Below are positions 51,981-60,480 of a DNA stretch of 64,000 nucleotides, one piece after another (the first letter of the stretch is position 1; every line of letters starts with the position of its first letter). Below the pieces are notes generated by a model. That model was not told where the DNA came from. It did not search any database and was given only the letters and a program-made list of their open reading frames with translations. The position numbers and the translations under genes were made by a program. The stretch covers positions 1 to 64,000 of the forward strand of contig JACKCB010000006.1 of NCBI GenBank assembly GCA_020634235.1, written 5' to 3'. This DNA is from Ardenticatenaceae bacterium (GTDB taxonomy: Bacteria > Chloroflexota > Anaerolineae > Promineifilales > Promineifilaceae).

Positions 51981-53453
51981 CTACCACCCTAGCCCGAAGA
52001 GCCGCCCAACCGTCTGCGCGGCCAGGCCCACATCGGGCACCACAAACCAGACCCAGCCGATGACGACGTATTGCAAGGTGAGAAACCAGGTGAACAGGGT
52101 CCAGGCCTGCATCTGGCGCGGCTTTTGCTTCAGGCCGCGATACCATTTGCGGGTGCGGTCGCTCCACTGCTTGTGGGCGAAGAGGGCCAGGCCGTGCCAC
52201 AGTCCCCAGAGGAGGAAATGCCAGCTAACGCCGTGCCACAGGCCGATGACGACCATGGTGGCCACCTGGCTGGCCAGGACAATGAGGGTGGGCGAAGGGC
52301 GCGGCTGGCGGCGCAGCAGGCTGCGCGAGAGGGGCGAAAAGACGTAGAACCTGGCCCAATCGCTGAGGGTGATGTGCCAGCTTTGCCAGAATTTGGTGAT
52401 GTTGCTGCGCAGGTAGGGGCGGTTGAAGTTTTCGGGCAGCTTGATGCCGAACAGCAGGCCGAGGCCGATGGCGATGTCGGTGTAGCCGCTGAAGTCGAAG
52501 TAGAGGCGCAGGGCGTAGCCGTAGAGCAGCAGCCACAGCCCGGGGGTGTTGGTGACCTGGCTGACGTTGGTGGCGTTGAGGGCCATGCCCTGGGCCAGGG
52601 TGTCGGCGATGACGAATTTTTTGAAGAGGCCGAGGGTGATGCGGCTGGCGGCGAGGGGCACCCGGCCGGGGTTACCCCCACCCCAACGTTCCATCGCCGG
52701 CAAGGCGCGAAAATCGCCCACAAAACGTTCGGCACGGTCGATGGGGCCGGCCACGAAGCTGGGAAAGAAGATGACGTAGGTAACGTATTCGCGCAGGGAG
52801 AGTTCTGGCAGGAGGCCCGTTTGCCGGTCGCGGGCGGTGTGGATGAGGCGAAAGGCGACGTAGGAGAAGCCGAGCCAGTTCAGGTCGATGGCCCTGGCCA
52901 GGCTGGTGTCCTGGCCAGTGAGGCCGCGCCACCAGCCGCTGACCAGGGTGGCCAGCGGTTCTGTCTTGAGGAGGATGAAGAGGGCGGCGATGAGGGTGAT
53001 GAGGCCGGTGAGGACCCACCATTGGCGGCGCTTTTGCAGCAGCCGCCCCAGCCCGGCGATGAGCGCGCCGCCGGCCAGCAGGGCCAGGGCCACGAGCAGG
53101 GGGCTGGGCGGGCGCGAGGGGGTGAGGCGGTAGTCGGCGGGCAGGAAGCGGTTGAGGGAGAGAAGGAGGACGAGGCCGGCGATGACCAGCAGGGTCAGGC
53201 GGTCGTCGCGGGTGAGGCGGGTGGGTTGGGGGCTGCCCGGCCGGGTGAGGTACCAACTGAGCAGGGTCAGCCCCAGGGTGGTGGTGGGCAGGATGAAGTC
53301 GCTGAAGCGGATGGGCAGGGCCGGCTGCAGCCAGTAGATGGCGACGACGCTGCCGGCCAGCAAGGCCCAGCCCCGTGCCCGGCCGGGGAGCAGGGCCAGA
53401 TAGAGCAGGGCGGCCGCGGCCAGGATGGCAATGGTTAGCAGGTCCAGGTTCAT
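51981..53453 (-). CDS. MBOAT-family membrane acyltransferase (DltB-like)
   Basis: A 490-residue membrane-bound O-acyltransferase. Many helices are followed by the catalytic region L-W-H-G-V-S-W-H-F-L-L-W-G-L-W-H-G (about 405-421), where the second H (H420) is the invariant MBOAT His. S-F-V-A-G-P-I-D-R-A and D-F-S-G-Y-T-D-I-A-I-G-L-G are also diagnostic. The protein would form the channel through which an acyl group moves from the cytosolic carrier protein to the outside. GGAGGGGGCGC precedes the ATG. Its neighbours are a carrier protein, a DltD-like protein and a microprotein with a DltX-like end. Confidence 0.93.
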   Translation of the reverse strand: MNLDLLTIAILAAAALLYLALLPGRARGWALLAGSVVAIYWLQPALPIRFSDFILPTTTLGLTLLSWYLTRPGSPQPTRLTRDDRLTLLVIAGLVLLLSLNRFLPADYRLTPSRPPSPLLVALALLAGGALIAGLGRLLQKRRQWWVLTGLITLIAALFILLKTEPLATLVSGWWRGLTGQDTSLARAIDLNWLGFSYVAFRLIHTARDRQTGLLPELSLREYVTYVIFFPSFVAGPIDRAERFVGDFRALPAMERWGGGNPGRVPLAASRITLGLFKKFVIADTLAQGMALNATNVSQVTNTPGLWLLLYGYALRLYFDFSGYTDIAIGLGLLFGIKLPENFNRPYLRSNITKFWQSWHITLSDWARFYVFSPLSRSLLRRQPRPSPTLIVLASQVATMVVIGLWHGVSWHFLLWGLWHGLALFAHKQWSDRTRKWYRGLKQKPRQMQAWTLFTWFLTLQYVVIGWVWFVVPDVGLAAQTVGRLFGLGW

Positions 53454-53492
53454 GCGCCCCCTCCGGCCGGAACCTGGGGGCTGGCGGTAAGC

Positions 53493-54530
53493 TCATTCAC
53501 CGGGCCACCCCACCTGGTTGAGGAGCTGGTAGAGGGTCATGAGGATGACGAGGTCGTGGACCGGGTAGCCGCGCTGGAAGTTTTGTGGCAGGGTGTAGTC
53601 GTTGGCGTCGGTAATGGTCAGGTGAACGTCGTCGTCGCTGCCCAGGCCCCGGCCGGGGAGGGTGCCGGCTACCAGGTCGAAGTCAAACAGCGGCACCTGG
53701 TACTCCTCGGCAATGGCCCGGATGGCCAGGTTGTTTTCGTTACCTTCCCCTTCAAAGCGGTCGGCCTTGGTGCCTAAGATGGGGATGACGCCGTTCTCGA
53801 TGCTGAACTCAACGACCTGGCGCAGGTTTACGCCGAAGCCGGGGCCATTGTCGTTGCTGCCCAGGCGAATGAGCAGGACGCTGGGGTTGTTCAGGCGGAA
53901 TTCGCAGGTGAGCATGTCTTCGTTGGGTTCGCACCACTCTTTGTTGGCCCAGAGGGGGTCGAAGACGGACCAGGCGTGCAGCCCCACGCGAATGGCCACG
54001 CCGTAGCGGGCGAAGGAGCCGGCGTAATGGTCGATGGCCGGCTGCAAGTAGGCGTAATCGCTGCCCAGGTTGTAGCGACCTTCGTCGAATTTGGTCAGGT
54101 AGTGGGAGGTGAGGGCGACGCTGTCGCCCAGCTTGGAGAAGGTGTGGGGGTCGCGGCCCAGGGCCTGGCCGCGGGCAAAAATGGCCTGGACGTTGGCCAC
54201 GGTCTCCGGCGGCATGAGGATGAAGCTTTCGGGCGGCAGGCCGTTGAGGAAGATGGGGGGCAGGGGGGTGGCGCTGGCGGTGGGTTGAGGGGTAGCGGTG
54301 GGGGTATCGGTTGGCCCCGGCCGGGTGGTGGGGATGGGGGTGGGGGTGGCCGGCGCGGAGAGGGTGGCGCTGGCGGTGGGTGGCGGCGGCGTGGTGGTGC
54401 TGGTGCTTTGGGCCACGGCCACGGCGGTGGGCGAAGCGGTGGGTGGGGGGGGCGTGGGAGAGGGGTTGCACCCGGCCGGGAGCAGGGCCAGCGCCAGCAG
54501 CAGGGTGAGGATAAGCCAGCTACGCCGCAC
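53493..54530 (-). CDS. SGNH-domain lipoprotein, paralogue 1
   Basis: A 345-residue lipoprotein with a type II signal ending in L-L-P-A-G-C21. It has a Thr/Pro-rich linker (about 22-90) and a C-terminal SGNH domain (about 95-340): G-D-S (135-137) in F-S-K-L-G-D-S, G-S-N-D (224-227), and D-D-V-H (300-303). These are blocks I, III and V. The start is GTG: an in-frame TGA lies two codons upstream, and GGATGGTGACGC precedes it. It is one of three paralogues in the cassette and a likely outer-surface esterase or transferase. Confidence 0.85.
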   Translation of the reverse strand: MRRSWLILTLLLALALLPAGCNPSPTPPPPTASPTAVAVAQSTSTTTPPPPTASATLSAPATPTPIPTTRPGPTDTPTATPQPTASATPLPPIFLNGLPPESFILMPPETVANVQAIFARGQALGRDPHTFSKLGDSVALTSHYLTKFDEGRYNLGSDYAYLQPAIDHYAGSFARYGVAIRVGLHAWSVFDPLWANKEWCEPNEDMLTCEFRLNNPSVLLIRLGSNDNGPGFGVNLRQVVEFSIENGVIPILGTKADRFEGEGNENNLAIRAIAEEYQVPLFDFDLVAGTLPGRGLGSDDDVHLTITDANDYTLPQNFQRGYPVHDLVILMTLYQLLNQVGWPGE

Positions 54531-54613
54531 GCGTCACCATCCGGAAGCTGGCAGTTGGGAGGGAAGGGGCTATGGGGCGCGGCGTTGGCAGGTGAGCGGG
54601 GGCTGGCATTGGT

Positions 54614-55654
54614 CTACTCGCCGGATAGGATTTGGCGGATGGCGTCCAGGACCATGAGGCCGCTCAGGTCTTGCATGGCGTGGCCGCTCTGGAAGATGGC
54701 CGGGTCGCGGAAGTCGTTGGGCGGGTAGTCGATCATGTGGATGAGGTCGGTGTTTAGCCCCCGGCCGGGGAGCGTGGCCGCCACCAGGTCAAAATCCCAC
54801 AATGGCACCTGCAAATCGGCGGCAATCTGGCGCAGCAGGATGTTGTTGATGTTGTCTTCTCCCTCAAAGCGGTCGGCCTTGGTGGCCACAATGGGGATGA
54901 CGCCGTTGTCGATGGCGTACTGCACCACCTTGCGCATGTTAAAGTCGAACCCTTCGGGGAAGCCGGAATCGTTGGAACCCAGGCGCACGATGAGGACGCT
55001 GGGGTTGTTGAGCCGAAATTCGCACTCCAGGACGGTTTCGTTGTTGTTGCACCACTCTTTGTCGGCCCACAGGGGGTCGAAGACGGACCAGGAGTGCAGC
55101 CCCAGGCGGGCGGCCACGCCAATCTGGGCGAATGCGCCGGCGTATTGGTCCACGGTGGGCTGCAAGAAGGCGTAGTCGCCCAGGTTGAGTTCGGGGTCGT
55201 CGAAGCGGCCCAGGAGGTTGGGGTTGAGGGTGGTGCTGTCGCCCAGCTTGGAGAAGTAGTTGGGGCTGCGGCCCAGGGCCTGCCCCTGGGCGTAGATGGT
55301 GCGGATGTTGGCGGCCACTTCTGGTGGAATGACCACGAACTGTTCCGGGGGGATGCCGTTGATGGCCGGCGGGCCAGGGGTGGCAGCCGGTTCGGGCGTG
55401 GGGGTGGGTTCGGGGGTGGTGGTGGGTTCGGGGGTGGTGGTGGTGATGGCGAGGGGTGGGGTCCCGGCCGGGGGAGGCTCGGTTGCGGGAGCGGCAATTG
55501 TCTGCTCCAGGTCGCCCAGGGAGAGGATGGTGGCGGTGGGTAAGGGGAGGGCGGTGGGTTCTTCCCCGGCCGGGGGGGTCTCATTCCCGCCGCAGCCGAC
55601 CAGAAGCAGCACAATGACCAGGAGCAGAACGTGACGAAAGCGCACAGGGAGCAT
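54614..55654 (-). CDS. SGNH-domain lipoprotein, paralogue 2
   Basis: A 346-residue lipoprotein: L-L-L-V-G-C21 lipobox, a Pro/Thr repeat linker (about 60-97) and an SGNH domain. G-D-S lies at 138-140, the H-S-W-S-V-F-D-P-L-W block near 187-196, G-S-N-D at 226-229, and D-L-I-H at 303-306. The start ATG at 55654 overlaps the stop of the preceding microprotein (TAATG). Sequence identity to paralogue 1 is high around A-x-x-R-x-G-L-H-x-W-S-V-F-D-P-L-W. The role is an acyl transfer or hydrolysis outside the cell; the acceptor is unknown. Confidence 0.86.
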   Translation of the reverse strand: MLPVRFRHVLLLVIVLLLVGCGGNETPPAGEEPTALPLPTATILSLGDLEQTIAAPATEPPPAGTPPLAITTTTPEPTTTPEPTPTPEPAATPGPPAINGIPPEQFVVIPPEVAANIRTIYAQGQALGRSPNYFSKLGDSTTLNPNLLGRFDDPELNLGDYAFLQPTVDQYAGAFAQIGVAARLGLHSWSVFDPLWADKEWCNNNETVLECEFRLNNPSVLIVRLGSNDSGFPEGFDFNMRKVVQYAIDNGVIPIVATKADRFEGEDNINNILLRQIAADLQVPLWDFDLVAATLPGRGLNTDLIHMIDYPPNDFRDPAIFQSGHAMQDLSGLMVLDAIRQILSGE

Positions 55655-55773
55655 TAGAAACCTTGATAGATCCATTGAGGGGCGCTGTCGCTGGTGACGA
55701 TAATCAACAGGATGATGATCAGGCACAGGGCCAGGGCCAGCAGATTTTCACGCGAGAGTCGTTTTTTGACCAT
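55654..55773 (-). CDS. DltX-like 39-residue microprotein
   Basis: A 39-residue protein: a basic start (M-V-K-K-R-L-S-R-E-N), one membrane helix (about 11-27), a short polar stretch (T-S-D-S-A-P-Q) and the C-terminus W34-I-Y36-Q-G-F39. DltX, a small membrane protein of D-alanylation operons, also has one helix and a conserved C-terminal aromatic motif with a Tyr. In published work the Tyr is an intermediate acyl carrier between MBOAT DltB and DltD. Here the TAA stop overlaps the next ATG (TAATG), tying the two genes. It is too short for default gene callers. No strong Shine-Dalgarno is visible. Confidence 0.7.
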   Translation of the reverse strand: MVKKRLSRENLLALALCLIIILLIIVTSDSAPQWIYQGF

Positions 55774-55796
55774 AGTGGTTGGCGTTCCCGGCCGGG

Positions 55797-56177
55797 CTAG
55801 GGGCCGGCCTCGCCGCACCATTTCCATTCGCCGTCTTCCTGGACGACGCGGTAACTGGTGAGCGGGAACTCGGTCTCTTCGGTGCCGTAGAGGGCGACGA
55901 TCTTGCCCTGGCAGTTGACGGTGGCGTTGCCATCAAAAGTGCAGGCCATGCCCTCGATCTGTACGTCGCTGATGCTGTCGAAGGTGTGGATTTCGCGCTC
56001 CAGCACCGACTCCATGTCGGCGCAGAGCAGGCTGCGCAGGGTGCCGGCATCGCTGCTGACTTTGGCTTGCAGGTACTTTTCCACGGTCCCGGCCGGGTCG
56101 CCCGCGCCGGCATTGGAACAGGCGGCCAGGGTTCCCAACAGCAGAGCCAGGAGGATCAGGGGGAGGTGTCGTTTCAT
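55797..56177 (-). CDS. Small lipoprotein, DUF4878/NTF2-like
   Basis: A 126-residue lipoprotein: signal peptide with lipobox L-A-A-C20, then a single small domain of about 100 residues opening G-D-P-A-G-T-V-E-K-Y-L-Q-A. A W-K-W-C-G-E end and several Cys are present. Hydrophobic spacing resembles NTF2-like/DUF4878 folds, which bind small molecules or serve as immunity-type lipoproteins. AAAAGGACCCCACC precedes the ATG. The microprotein follows 23 bases downstream. Confidence 0.7.
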   Translation of the reverse strand: MKRHLPLILLALLLGTLAACSNAGAGDPAGTVEKYLQAKVSSDAGTLRSLLCADMESVLEREIHTFDSISDVQIEGMACTFDGNATVNCQGKIVALYGTEETEFPLTSYRVVQEDGEWKWCGEAGP

Positions 56178-56232
56178 GGTGGGGTCCTTTTCAGGTTATG
56201 GGCTGGTCGTTCGATCTTCTACTCACGCTGGT

Positions 56233-57519
56233 CTACTGTAAAACTTGCTTCCACAGCTCGTCTAGCAGGATGAGGGCGGTGAGGTTGTGGACGCCGTGAC
56301 CGGTTTGGAAGGCGGTGGGGTCGGTGTAGTCGTGGCTGTAGAAGAAGGTCATGTGGACGTTGTCTTCGCTCAGTCCCCGGCCGGGGATGGTGTTGGCCAC
56401 GGCGTCAAAATCCCACAGCGGCACCTGGTACTGGGCGGCAATCTCGCGGATGATGGCGTTGTTGATGTCGCCGCCTTCGTTGCGGTCCGCCTTGGTGCCC
56501 AGGACGGGGATGACGCCGTTGTCGATGGCGTACTGCACAATCGTTCCCATGCTCTGCCGGAAGGATTCGGGCACGCCCACGTCGTTGGAGCCGAGGCGGA
56601 TGAGCAGCAGGCTGGGCTTGTGCAGGCGAAATTCGCAGGCCAGCACTGTTTCGTTGGCCTGGCAGTAGGTCTTGTCGGCCCACAGCGGGTCGTCGACCGA
56701 CCAGGCGTGCAGCCCACGGCGCACGGCGATGCTCTCGCGCCCGAAGGAGCCGGCGAAGTAGTCGATGACGTCTTGTAGATAGGCGTAGTCGCCCAGGTTG
56801 TAGGGTCCGCTGTCGAAGCGGGTGAGGAAGTGGGGTGGCTCGATGGTGCTGTCGCCCATTTTGGAGAAGGCGCGGGGGTTGTTGCCCAGCTCCTGGCCGC
56901 GGGCGTAGATGGCGCGGGCGTTCTGGCGCACGTTGTCGGGCAGGATGACGAAGCTGCTGTAGGGGATGCCGTTGACCTGGCCGGGGGGCGGCCCGGCCGG
57001 GGGGCTGCTCTCGCCGCTGGTTTCGCCCGCGGCCGGCGGGCCATCCAGGGGGATATGCACTACCTGGCCCACGGCCAGCGTGTCGCCGTCGCTCAGGTTG
57101 TTCAGGGCCAGGATGTCGGCCAAATCCGTGTTGTAGTCCAGGGCAAGCTGGTACAGGGTGTCGCCCGACTGGATGGTGTAGCTTACGCTGTAGACGGGGG
57201 TGGCGCTGATGGCCGCGGCCGGGTTGCCCGCGGGCGGCGGGCCGCTGCCGTCGCCGACCAGGGTGGGCGTGGGTACCAGGGCGGGCGGCTGCTCGCCGGC
57301 CAGGATGGGGGTGGGGGTGGCGCTCCCGGCCGGGGTGCCGGCGGCGGCTGTGGCCGCACCGGCAGCACGGGCCGCATCGGCGGCGGCAAGTTCTGCCGCG
57401 GCCGGTGCCGGGCTTTCAGCTTTGGCAGTGGTGCAGGCGGTGAGCATGGCCATGAGCATGGCCATCAGAAGGATCGTCAGGCCGGCCAGCCCGCTGTGCC
57501 ACAAAGAACGTTTGGTCAT
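56233..57519 (-). CDS. LysM and SGNH-domain lipoprotein, paralogue 3
   Basis: A 428-residue lipoprotein. Lipobox M-L-T-A-C29; an Ala/Pro-rich linker; a LysM domain at about 114-157 (Y-T-I-Q-S-G-D-T-L-Y-Q-L-A, then G-Q-V-V-H-I-P); and an SGNH domain with G-D-S (222-224), G-S-N-D (310-313) and D-N-V-H (386-389). LysM binds peptidoglycan or chitin-like glycans, so the enzyme is likely held at the cell wall. It is the first gene of the minus-strand cassette and is paralogous to the two lipoproteins downstream. Confidence 0.9.
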   Translation of the reverse strand: MTKRSLWHSGLAGLTILLMAMLMAMLTACTTAKAESPAPAAAELAAADAARAAGAATAAAGTPAGSATPTPILAGEQPPALVPTPTLVGDGSGPPPAGNPAAAISATPVYSVSYTIQSGDTLYQLALDYNTDLADILALNNLSDGDTLAVGQVVHIPLDGPPAAGETSGESSPPAGPPPGQVNGIPYSSFVILPDNVRQNARAIYARGQELGNNPRAFSKMGDSTIEPPHFLTRFDSGPYNLGDYAYLQDVIDYFAGSFGRESIAVRRGLHAWSVDDPLWADKTYCQANETVLACEFRLHKPSLLLIRLGSNDVGVPESFRQSMGTIVQYAIDNGVIPVLGTKADRNEGGDINNAIIREIAAQYQVPLWDFDAVANTIPGRGLSEDNVHMTFFYSHDYTDPTAFQTGHGVHNLTALILLDELWKQVLQ

Positions 57520-58028
57520 TACGCATCACACTTGTTGACACTGGTATTTGCGAGTGGCAATGTTAGCAGAGAAGGCGGCATAAAACCATAACCGGAAATG
57601 AGAGGCGGCTGTGAGCGCCCCGGCCGGGGGCGCTTGAGCAAGATACGGTAGGAAATAGTGCGGAATGTCATGGGAAAGACATGCAGTCTGTCACTTGTGG
57701 CCACCTGGCTGTCGTTCAATGCTGAGGGGTGGAGTTGGTAGGCCGCCGGCACGTTAGCGCAGTTACCCCCGGCCGGGGCCAGCATCGCAGTCACAGTCAT
57801 TCACGTTAGACGTTGGCGAAAAGTGAGTATCGGAAGTTCCCGCTTCCAGTTGGCACAGCAGCCTGGGGAACAGTGCGCCAGGCTGAGGGCTATGCCTGGC
57901 CCCCCGGCCGGGTAAAGCCATCACCCCGGAAAATCCTCCCGCCTGGCGTTTATCCTTCATAGAGCAGTATTCCTTCGCACCATTTAATCCGGGTTCACAA
58001 CCTGGGCGGCACTTCAGAGGAGGCTCTT
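57520..58028. other. Divergent promoter region between the acylation cassette and the nuclease operon
   Basis: 509 bases without a convincing gene. It contains three CCCGGCCGGG palindromes (about 57622, 57770 and 57904), one of which lies in an extended palindrome AGCGCCCCGGCCGGGGGCGCT (57613-57636). TTGCCA and CAACAAG lie in the minus-strand leader but no convincing -10 was found. Confidence 0.45.
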
Positions 58029-58973
58029 ATGTTGCTCAGCCGTATTCCCACCCTTCTCGACCCCCTTGAATTGGATGACCTTACCCGCGCCGCACTGGCT
58101 GACCTTTCTCTGGCGGCCGACCGCGACTATTACGATGCCGCCCAGGATGAACTGGCGCGTCAGGCGTATTATGAACCGCTGCTGCTGCCCGCCCCGGCCG
58201 GGGCAGCGATCACCTTCGACAGCCTGAGCCAGTTGGTCCGGGAAACCCACACCACCTGTCTCACCTACCGGCCTGCCCGGCATGTCTACCCCTGGGTGGA
58301 CCTGCACCCCGACGGCTATATTCACAGCATTTACTCCGGCCTGCCCTACGATGCGGCCGACTTCATCCTGGCCGATGCCCAGACAGACCGTGAGCGGGCC
58401 GATTGGCTAACCGACCTCCTGCCCGACTTTGACCAGGCGGATGAGCAGCTTCTGGCCGATGCTCTGGACAGCCTGGAAGATGCCCTGCCCTACAACTGCG
58501 AACACGTTGTGCCCCAATCCTGGTTTGCCAAGCAGGAGCCGATGCGTGGCGATCTGCACCACTTGTTTGCCTGCGAATCGCGCTGCAACAGTTTTCGCGG
58601 TAACCGGGCTTACTTCGACTTCCCCGACTTCCCGGCCGGGTTGCTGGATGCCGAGCAAGATGATTGTGGCAAGCTGGCCGGCAACCAGTTTGAGCCGGGC
58701 AGCGGCAAAGGGGCCGTGGCGCGAGCCGTACTCTACTTCCTCATGCGTTATCCCGGTGAAATCAACGCCAACCAGGCCGAATTCGAGGCCGAGCGCCTGC
58801 CTATCCTGCTAGACTGGCACCAGAGCTTCCCGCCAGACGAGTATGAGCGGCACCGCAACATGGCCATTTTTGCCCTGCAAGGCAACCGCAATCCGTTTAT
58901 CGACTTCCCCAACTGGGCGGCGCAGATTGATTTCTGCCTGGGATTGGGAGACGAACCTGATGAACAGCAATGA
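58029..58973 (+). CDS. Endonuclease I family nuclease
   Basis: A 314-residue protein of the endonuclease I (EndA/Vvn-type) family with a beta-beta-alpha metal fold. The catalytic region is C-E-H159-V-V-P-Q-S-W, then L-H-H-L-F (His177/178) and C-N187-S-F-R-G-N. It cleaves DNA and RNA non-specifically with Mg2+ or Ca2+. Usual members are secreted, but no signal peptide exists here, so the enzyme would stay inside unless exported another way. CAGAGGAGGCTCTT gives a strong start. Its stop overlaps the next gene by 14 bases. Confidence 0.9.
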   Translation: MLLSRIPTLLDPLELDDLTRAALADLSLAADRDYYDAAQDELARQAYYEPLLLPAPAGAAITFDSLSQLVRETHTTCLTYRPARHVYPWVDLHPDGYIHSIYSGLPYDAADFILADAQTDRERADWLTDLLPDFDQADEQLLADALDSLEDALPYNCEHVVPQSWFAKQEPMRGDLHHLFACESRCNSFRGNRAYFDFPDFPAGLLDAEQDDCGKLAGNQFEPGSGKGAVARAVLYFLMRYPGEINANQAEFEAERLPILLDWHQSFPPDEYERHRNMAIFALQGNRNPFIDFPNWAAQIDFCLGLGDEPDEQQ

Positions 58974-60306
58974 AACGTTACTGGCATGGTCCGGCTTATC
59001 CCTGGCGGACATAGAACAGCGCCTTCTGCGCCAGGCCGGGGGTTACGCCGCCGCGGGCGACGATACCGGCCGGGGCCAGCCGCATACCCCCTTTGCCGCG
59101 GAAGACCTGGAGGATATGCTGGCCCTGCTGGCCGATGCGCCCTACGATGGGCCACGGGAAGCAGTGGTGCTGCTGCCCGGCATCATGGGCTCGCTGCTCA
59201 CCAGCATGCGCGGCGTGACCAAGCTGCTGTGGATTAATCCGCTGATCTTCTTGCACGGTGAGGCGAATTACCTGGAGATGAATGACGACGGCACCGGGGA
59301 CGGCTGTGCCGAGGTGCAGGTGATGCCGCTGGCGCTGGAGAAGATCTTCTATACCAAGCTGGCCCTGGCGCTGCGCCGCCAGGTGGATCTGTATGAGTTC
59401 CCCTATGATTGGCGGCGCTCTATTACCTGGAATGCGCGGCAGTTGGGGGCGAGCCTGGCCCGCTGGTCGCTGGCGGACCCCGGCCGGCAGTTTACGCTGG
59501 TGGGGCACAGCATGGGCGGGCTGGTGATTCGCGCTTACCTGGCCCAGGACCCGGCCGGGGCGGAGGAGCATGTCCGGCAAGTCATCTCGCTGGGCACACC
59601 CTACTACGGCGCCACTTCGGCGGTGGAGAATCTGCTGCTGGGCAACCGGATGCTGGCCCTGGTGGCGGGCATTAACCCGCGCAACGTGCCCCGTCGCATC
59701 ATCATGAATATGCCCAGCATCTATGAACTGCTGCCACCGCCGCCGGAGATGTTCCCGGCCGGGCGGCCCTACCCCGTTAACTGGGACCTGTACAATGCGG
59801 CAGCCTGGCACAAGGCGGATGTGCGGCAGGATTATCTTGACCTGGGTTGCCAGTTCCAGCAGTTGATGGCGGTGGCCGACCCCCAACTGCCGCAGGCGCA
59901 AATTGCCGGCTGCCACCTGAAAACGCTGGTGGCGGTGCGGCAGCAAGCGGCCAATGGGTCGCCGCAGTATGAGCTGGTGAAGCAGCCCACCGGCCCTAAC
60001 TCGGGTGATGGCACGGTGCCGCTCTGGTCGGCTGTCCGGCCGGAGTTCGATACCTATTACGTGCGCCAGGAGCATTGCAAGCTGCCCGGCCACAAGCCGG
60101 TTATCCAGGCGGCGCTGGCCCTGATTCACGACGAGGTGCCGGAGCTGCCCGGCCAACTGCCCCCGGCCCCGGCCGGGTTGTTCGATGCCGCGGTTGACCC
60201 GTTCATGGCGGCCGAAATGGCCCCGGATGCGGCTACGCTGCGCCAGCGCCTGGCCGAAGGCACGGCCACGGCCAGCGACTATGCCCAGTTGTTCTTTGCG
60301 TTGTAA
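58960..60306 (+). CDS. LCAT-like alpha/beta hydrolase
   Basis: A 448-residue protein of the lecithin:cholesterol acyltransferase-like family. The oxyanion region P-G-I-M-G-S (73-78), the nucleophile G-H-S184-M-G-G and the acid/base region P-N-S-G-D-G-T-V-P-L-W-S are all seen. The last motif (S-G-D-G-T-V-P) is typical of LCAT and phospholipase-like members. It has no signal peptide. It starts within the preceding nuclease gene (14-bp overlap) after GGGAGACGAACCTG, indicating coupled translation. Confidence 0.9.
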   Translation: MNSNETLLAWSGLSLADIEQRLLRQAGGYAAAGDDTGRGQPHTPFAAEDLEDMLALLADAPYDGPREAVVLLPGIMGSLLTSMRGVTKLLWINPLIFLHGEANYLEMNDDGTGDGCAEVQVMPLALEKIFYTKLALALRRQVDLYEFPYDWRRSITWNARQLGASLARWSLADPGRQFTLVGHSMGGLVIRAYLAQDPAGAEEHVRQVISLGTPYYGATSAVENLLLGNRMLALVAGINPRNVPRRIIMNMPSIYELLPPPPEMFPAGRPYPVNWDLYNAAAWHKADVRQDYLDLGCQFQQLMAVADPQLPQAQIAGCHLKTLVAVRQQAANGSPQYELVKQPTGPNSGDGTVPLWSAVRPEFDTYYVRQEHCKLPGHKPVIQAALALIHDEVPELPGQLPPAPAGLFDAAVDPFMAAEMAPDAATLRQRLAEGTATASDYAQLFFAL

Positions 60307-60345
60307 CCGGCGGCCTGTCTGTAGCGCCGCCTTCTGGTTTGTTTA

Positions 60346-60433
60346 GGGTTCGTTCACAATTAGATTCTGTTCGGAAAACGAACCCCAAGGCTTGGCCGTT
60401 TACCGAAACTCAAAAGGTAAAAACGGCCAGGCC
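60346..60433. repeat. Two tandem hairpins between the hydrolase and C25 peptidase genes
   Basis: Hairpin one: GGGTTCGTT (60346-60354) with AACGAACCC (60377-60385), perfect arms. Hairpin two: GGCTTGGCCGTTTACC (60389-60404) with GGTAAAAACGGCCAGGCC (60416-60433), with a small bulge. They may act as a transcript-processing or termination element; neither is followed by a good T-run. Confidence 0.55.
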
Positions 60434-60480
60434 CTTAGTCTGTGCCGGCCCCCGGCCGGGGCAGAGAGGAGTTAATCGTC

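Noticed and set aside
57519..57800. A 93-codon minus-strand frame whose stop overlaps the ATG of the LysM lipoprotein gene (TAATG)
   Set aside because: Composition is irregular with no domain, signal or good start. The overlap can arise by chance because TAATG needs only a shared base pair.
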